Source of the DNA: Alphaproteobacteria bacterium
GTDB lineage: Bacteria; Pseudomonadota; Alphaproteobacteria; GCA-2731375
Length of the DNA: 6,657 nt
Assembly (NCBI GenBank): GCA_028281075.1
Contig: JANQKO010000161.1
Coordinates: 1 to 6,657 of the forward strand
Direction: 5' to 3'
In this document: positions 5,691-6,657 of the stretch, one piece after another
Position numbering within the stretch: position 1 is the first letter of the stretch
Layout of the letters: the number at the start of each line of letters is the position of its first letter
Program-made: the position numbers and the translations under genes
The notes under the pieces: model-generated
Told to the model about the DNA's origin: nothing
What the model saw: the letters and a program-made list of their open reading frames with translations, nothing else
The model's database searches: none

Positions 5691-5720
5691 GGCGGGCGCG
5701 CGAGCAGGCGCGCGGCCGCC
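5691..5720 (-). repeat. Intercistronic hairpin between binding protein and permease genes
   Basis: GGCGG (5691-5695) pairs with CCGCC (5716-5720), and CGCGCG (5697-5702) pairs with CGCGCG (5709-5714). The loop is AGCAGG, and a single mismatch (5696/5715) separates the two stems. It lies in the 81-base gap between the binding-protein stop (5733) and the permease ATG (5651), the only sizeable gap in the operon. There is no T-run. Such structures often protect the abundant binding-protein mRNA and reduce expression of downstream membrane subunits; that role is inferred from position. Confidence 0.55.
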
Positions 5721-5732
5721 GTCGTGGTCAGG

Positions 5733-6657
5733 TCAGGCGCACTCGTCGGGCGCCACCATGTCGGCCTTGGAAATCACGTTCCACTTGCCGCCCTTGGACT
5801 GGGCCACATACATGTTCATGGCGACGTGGCCCGTGCCCGGCACCATCTTGGCCGGCCCGCCCGGGCCCTCCGCGATCGACGCCTTGTCGATCGCCGCCGA
5901 GACGGCCTCGCGGTCGAGATCGCCGTTGGTCTCGATCACCGCCGCCTCGTAGAGCTTGATGCCGCGATACATGCCGGTCGCCGCGCTGCCGGCGGTGAAC
6001 AGGAATTTTGTATCGGGGAACATCTTGTTGTAGTCGGCGACGAGTTGCTGGCCGAACGGGTCGTCGACGGTGTGGAAGAAGTCGAGGCAGCTATAGACGC
6101 CTTCCAGCTCGCGCGCGGCGACGTAGTTGACCGCGTTCTCGTCGTAATAGACGCAGGACAGCGTGCCGCCCTTGCCGTGGAAGCCGGCCTCGTAGAGCTG
6201 CTTGGTGAAGGCCTGCAGGCCGGGCGGGATCACCGTGTTGAAGACGTGATCGACGTTCTCGTTCATGATCTTGGCGACGGTGGCCGAGTATTCGAGCTGG
6301 TCGAGCGGATAATACTCCTCGAACACCACCTCGCCGCCATTCGCCTCGATGACGTCGCGGGCCCACTTGTTCAGGAGCTGCGGCCAGCGGTAGTTGGCCG
6401 ACGGCATGGCGAAGCGCTTGTTGCCCTGCTTGATCAGGAACGGCAACAGCTCGGCGCATTGCTGGGCCGGCGTCGGACCGGTGCAGTAGAGATGCTCGGT
6501 GCACTCCTGGCCCTCGTAGAGCTGCGGGTAGATGTAGAGCGTCTTGCCGCGGCGCACGATCGGGTTCTTGATCGCCTGGCGCATGGCGCTGGTGAGGCCG
6601 CCGAAGACGACGTCGACCTGGTGCTTCTGGATCAGCCGGCGCACGTTGCCGACGGCG
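5733..6657 (-). CDS. UrtA/AmiC-type periplasmic substrate-binding protein (N-terminus outside window)
   Basis: The visible part is 307 residues ending in MVAPDECA at TGA (5735-5733). The frame is open to the right edge, so the signal peptide and first ~90-110 residues are missing; the GTG at 6644 is internal. The segment VDVVFGGLTSAMRQAI, then YPQLYEGQECTEHLYCTG with PAQQCAELLPFL, is the pattern of the Peripla_BP_5 group (AmiC, UrtA and relatives), which bind urea and short-chain amides rather than branched-chain amino acids. Later landmarks are NYRWPQLLNKW, EEYYPLDQLEYSATVAKI, GVYSCLDFF and the C-terminal GPGGPAKMVPGTGHVAMNMY. It delivers ligand to the permease encoded downstream. The family plus the amidase at the operon's end suggests an amide ligand, but the exact molecule is not readable. 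Cys residues in EGQECTEHLYC could form a local disulfide in the periplasm. Confidence 0.9.
   Translation of the reverse strand, partial: AVGNVRRLIQKHQVDVVFGGLTSAMRQAIKNPIVRRGKTLYIYPQLYEGQECTEHLYCTGPTPAQQCAELLPFLIKQGNKRFAMPSANYRWPQLLNKWARDVIEANGGEVVFEEYYPLDQLEYSATVAKIMNENVDHVFNTVIPPGLQAFTKQLYEAGFHGKGGTLSCVYYDENAVNYVAARELEGVYSCLDFFHTVDDPFGQQLVADYNKMFPDTKFLFTAGSAATGMYRGIKLYEAAVIETNGDLDREAVSAAIDKASIAEGPGGPAKMVPGTGHVAMNMYVAQSKGGKWNVISKADMVAPDECA

Overview
The window is GC-rich DNA, roughly two-thirds G+C by eye. Codon use, protein sequences and gene order suggest an alphaproteobacterium (Rhodospirillales/Hyphomicrobiales-like). This is an inference; no rRNA or marker gene is present. The sequence falls into two transcription units that converge around position 1300-1600, plus fragments at the left edge.

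Left part (1-1274). A 22-residue C-terminal tail of an unidentified plus-strand gene ends at 70. The next ~300 bases hold no certain gene. They contain a possible small minus-strand gene starting at 249 behind a good Shine-Dalgarno site. They also contain a sharply AT-richer promoter region, with two TTGA/TCAA palindromes lying on a sigma70-like -35/-10 pair. This leads into a complete LysR-type regulator (378-1274).

Convergence zone (1275-1628). No intact gene lies here. It holds several palindromes and a decayed remnant of a glutathione S-transferase gene: only its first ~38 codons survive (minus strand, 1430-1543). The remnant ends about 10 bases from a perfect AGGGAC-A-GTCCCT palindrome. 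A very stable cruciform-like inverted repeat (14-bp arms plus an inner 6-bp stem) lies at 1558-1606, just beyond the stop codon of the minus-strand operon.

Right part (1629-6657), all minus strand, read right to left. The order is a substrate-binding protein of the UrtA/AmiC type (N-terminus beyond the window), a LivM/UrtC-type permease, a LivG/UrtD-type ATPase, a LivF/UrtE-type ATPase and an amidase-signature hydrolase. Permease and both ATPases overlap by a few bases, and the amidase follows 25 bases later with its own strong ribosome binding site, so this is a clear operon. The binding-protein family handles urea and short-chain amides, and the last gene cleaves amides. The simplest reading is an uptake-and-hydrolysis unit that supplies ammonium and a carboxylic acid from an amide. 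The second permease (LivH/UrtB) is not between the genes seen here and is presumably further upstream.

The most notable single observation is in the amidase. The Lys96/Ser171/Ser195 triad is intact and sits at the numbering I recall for the Rhodococcus nitrile-pathway amidases, but the conserved Asp of the family signature (position 191) is Gly. I see no clearly new defence or mobile system. The points of interest are this substitution, the truncated GST at a palindrome, the strong inverted repeats and the twin operator-like palindromes before the regulator.
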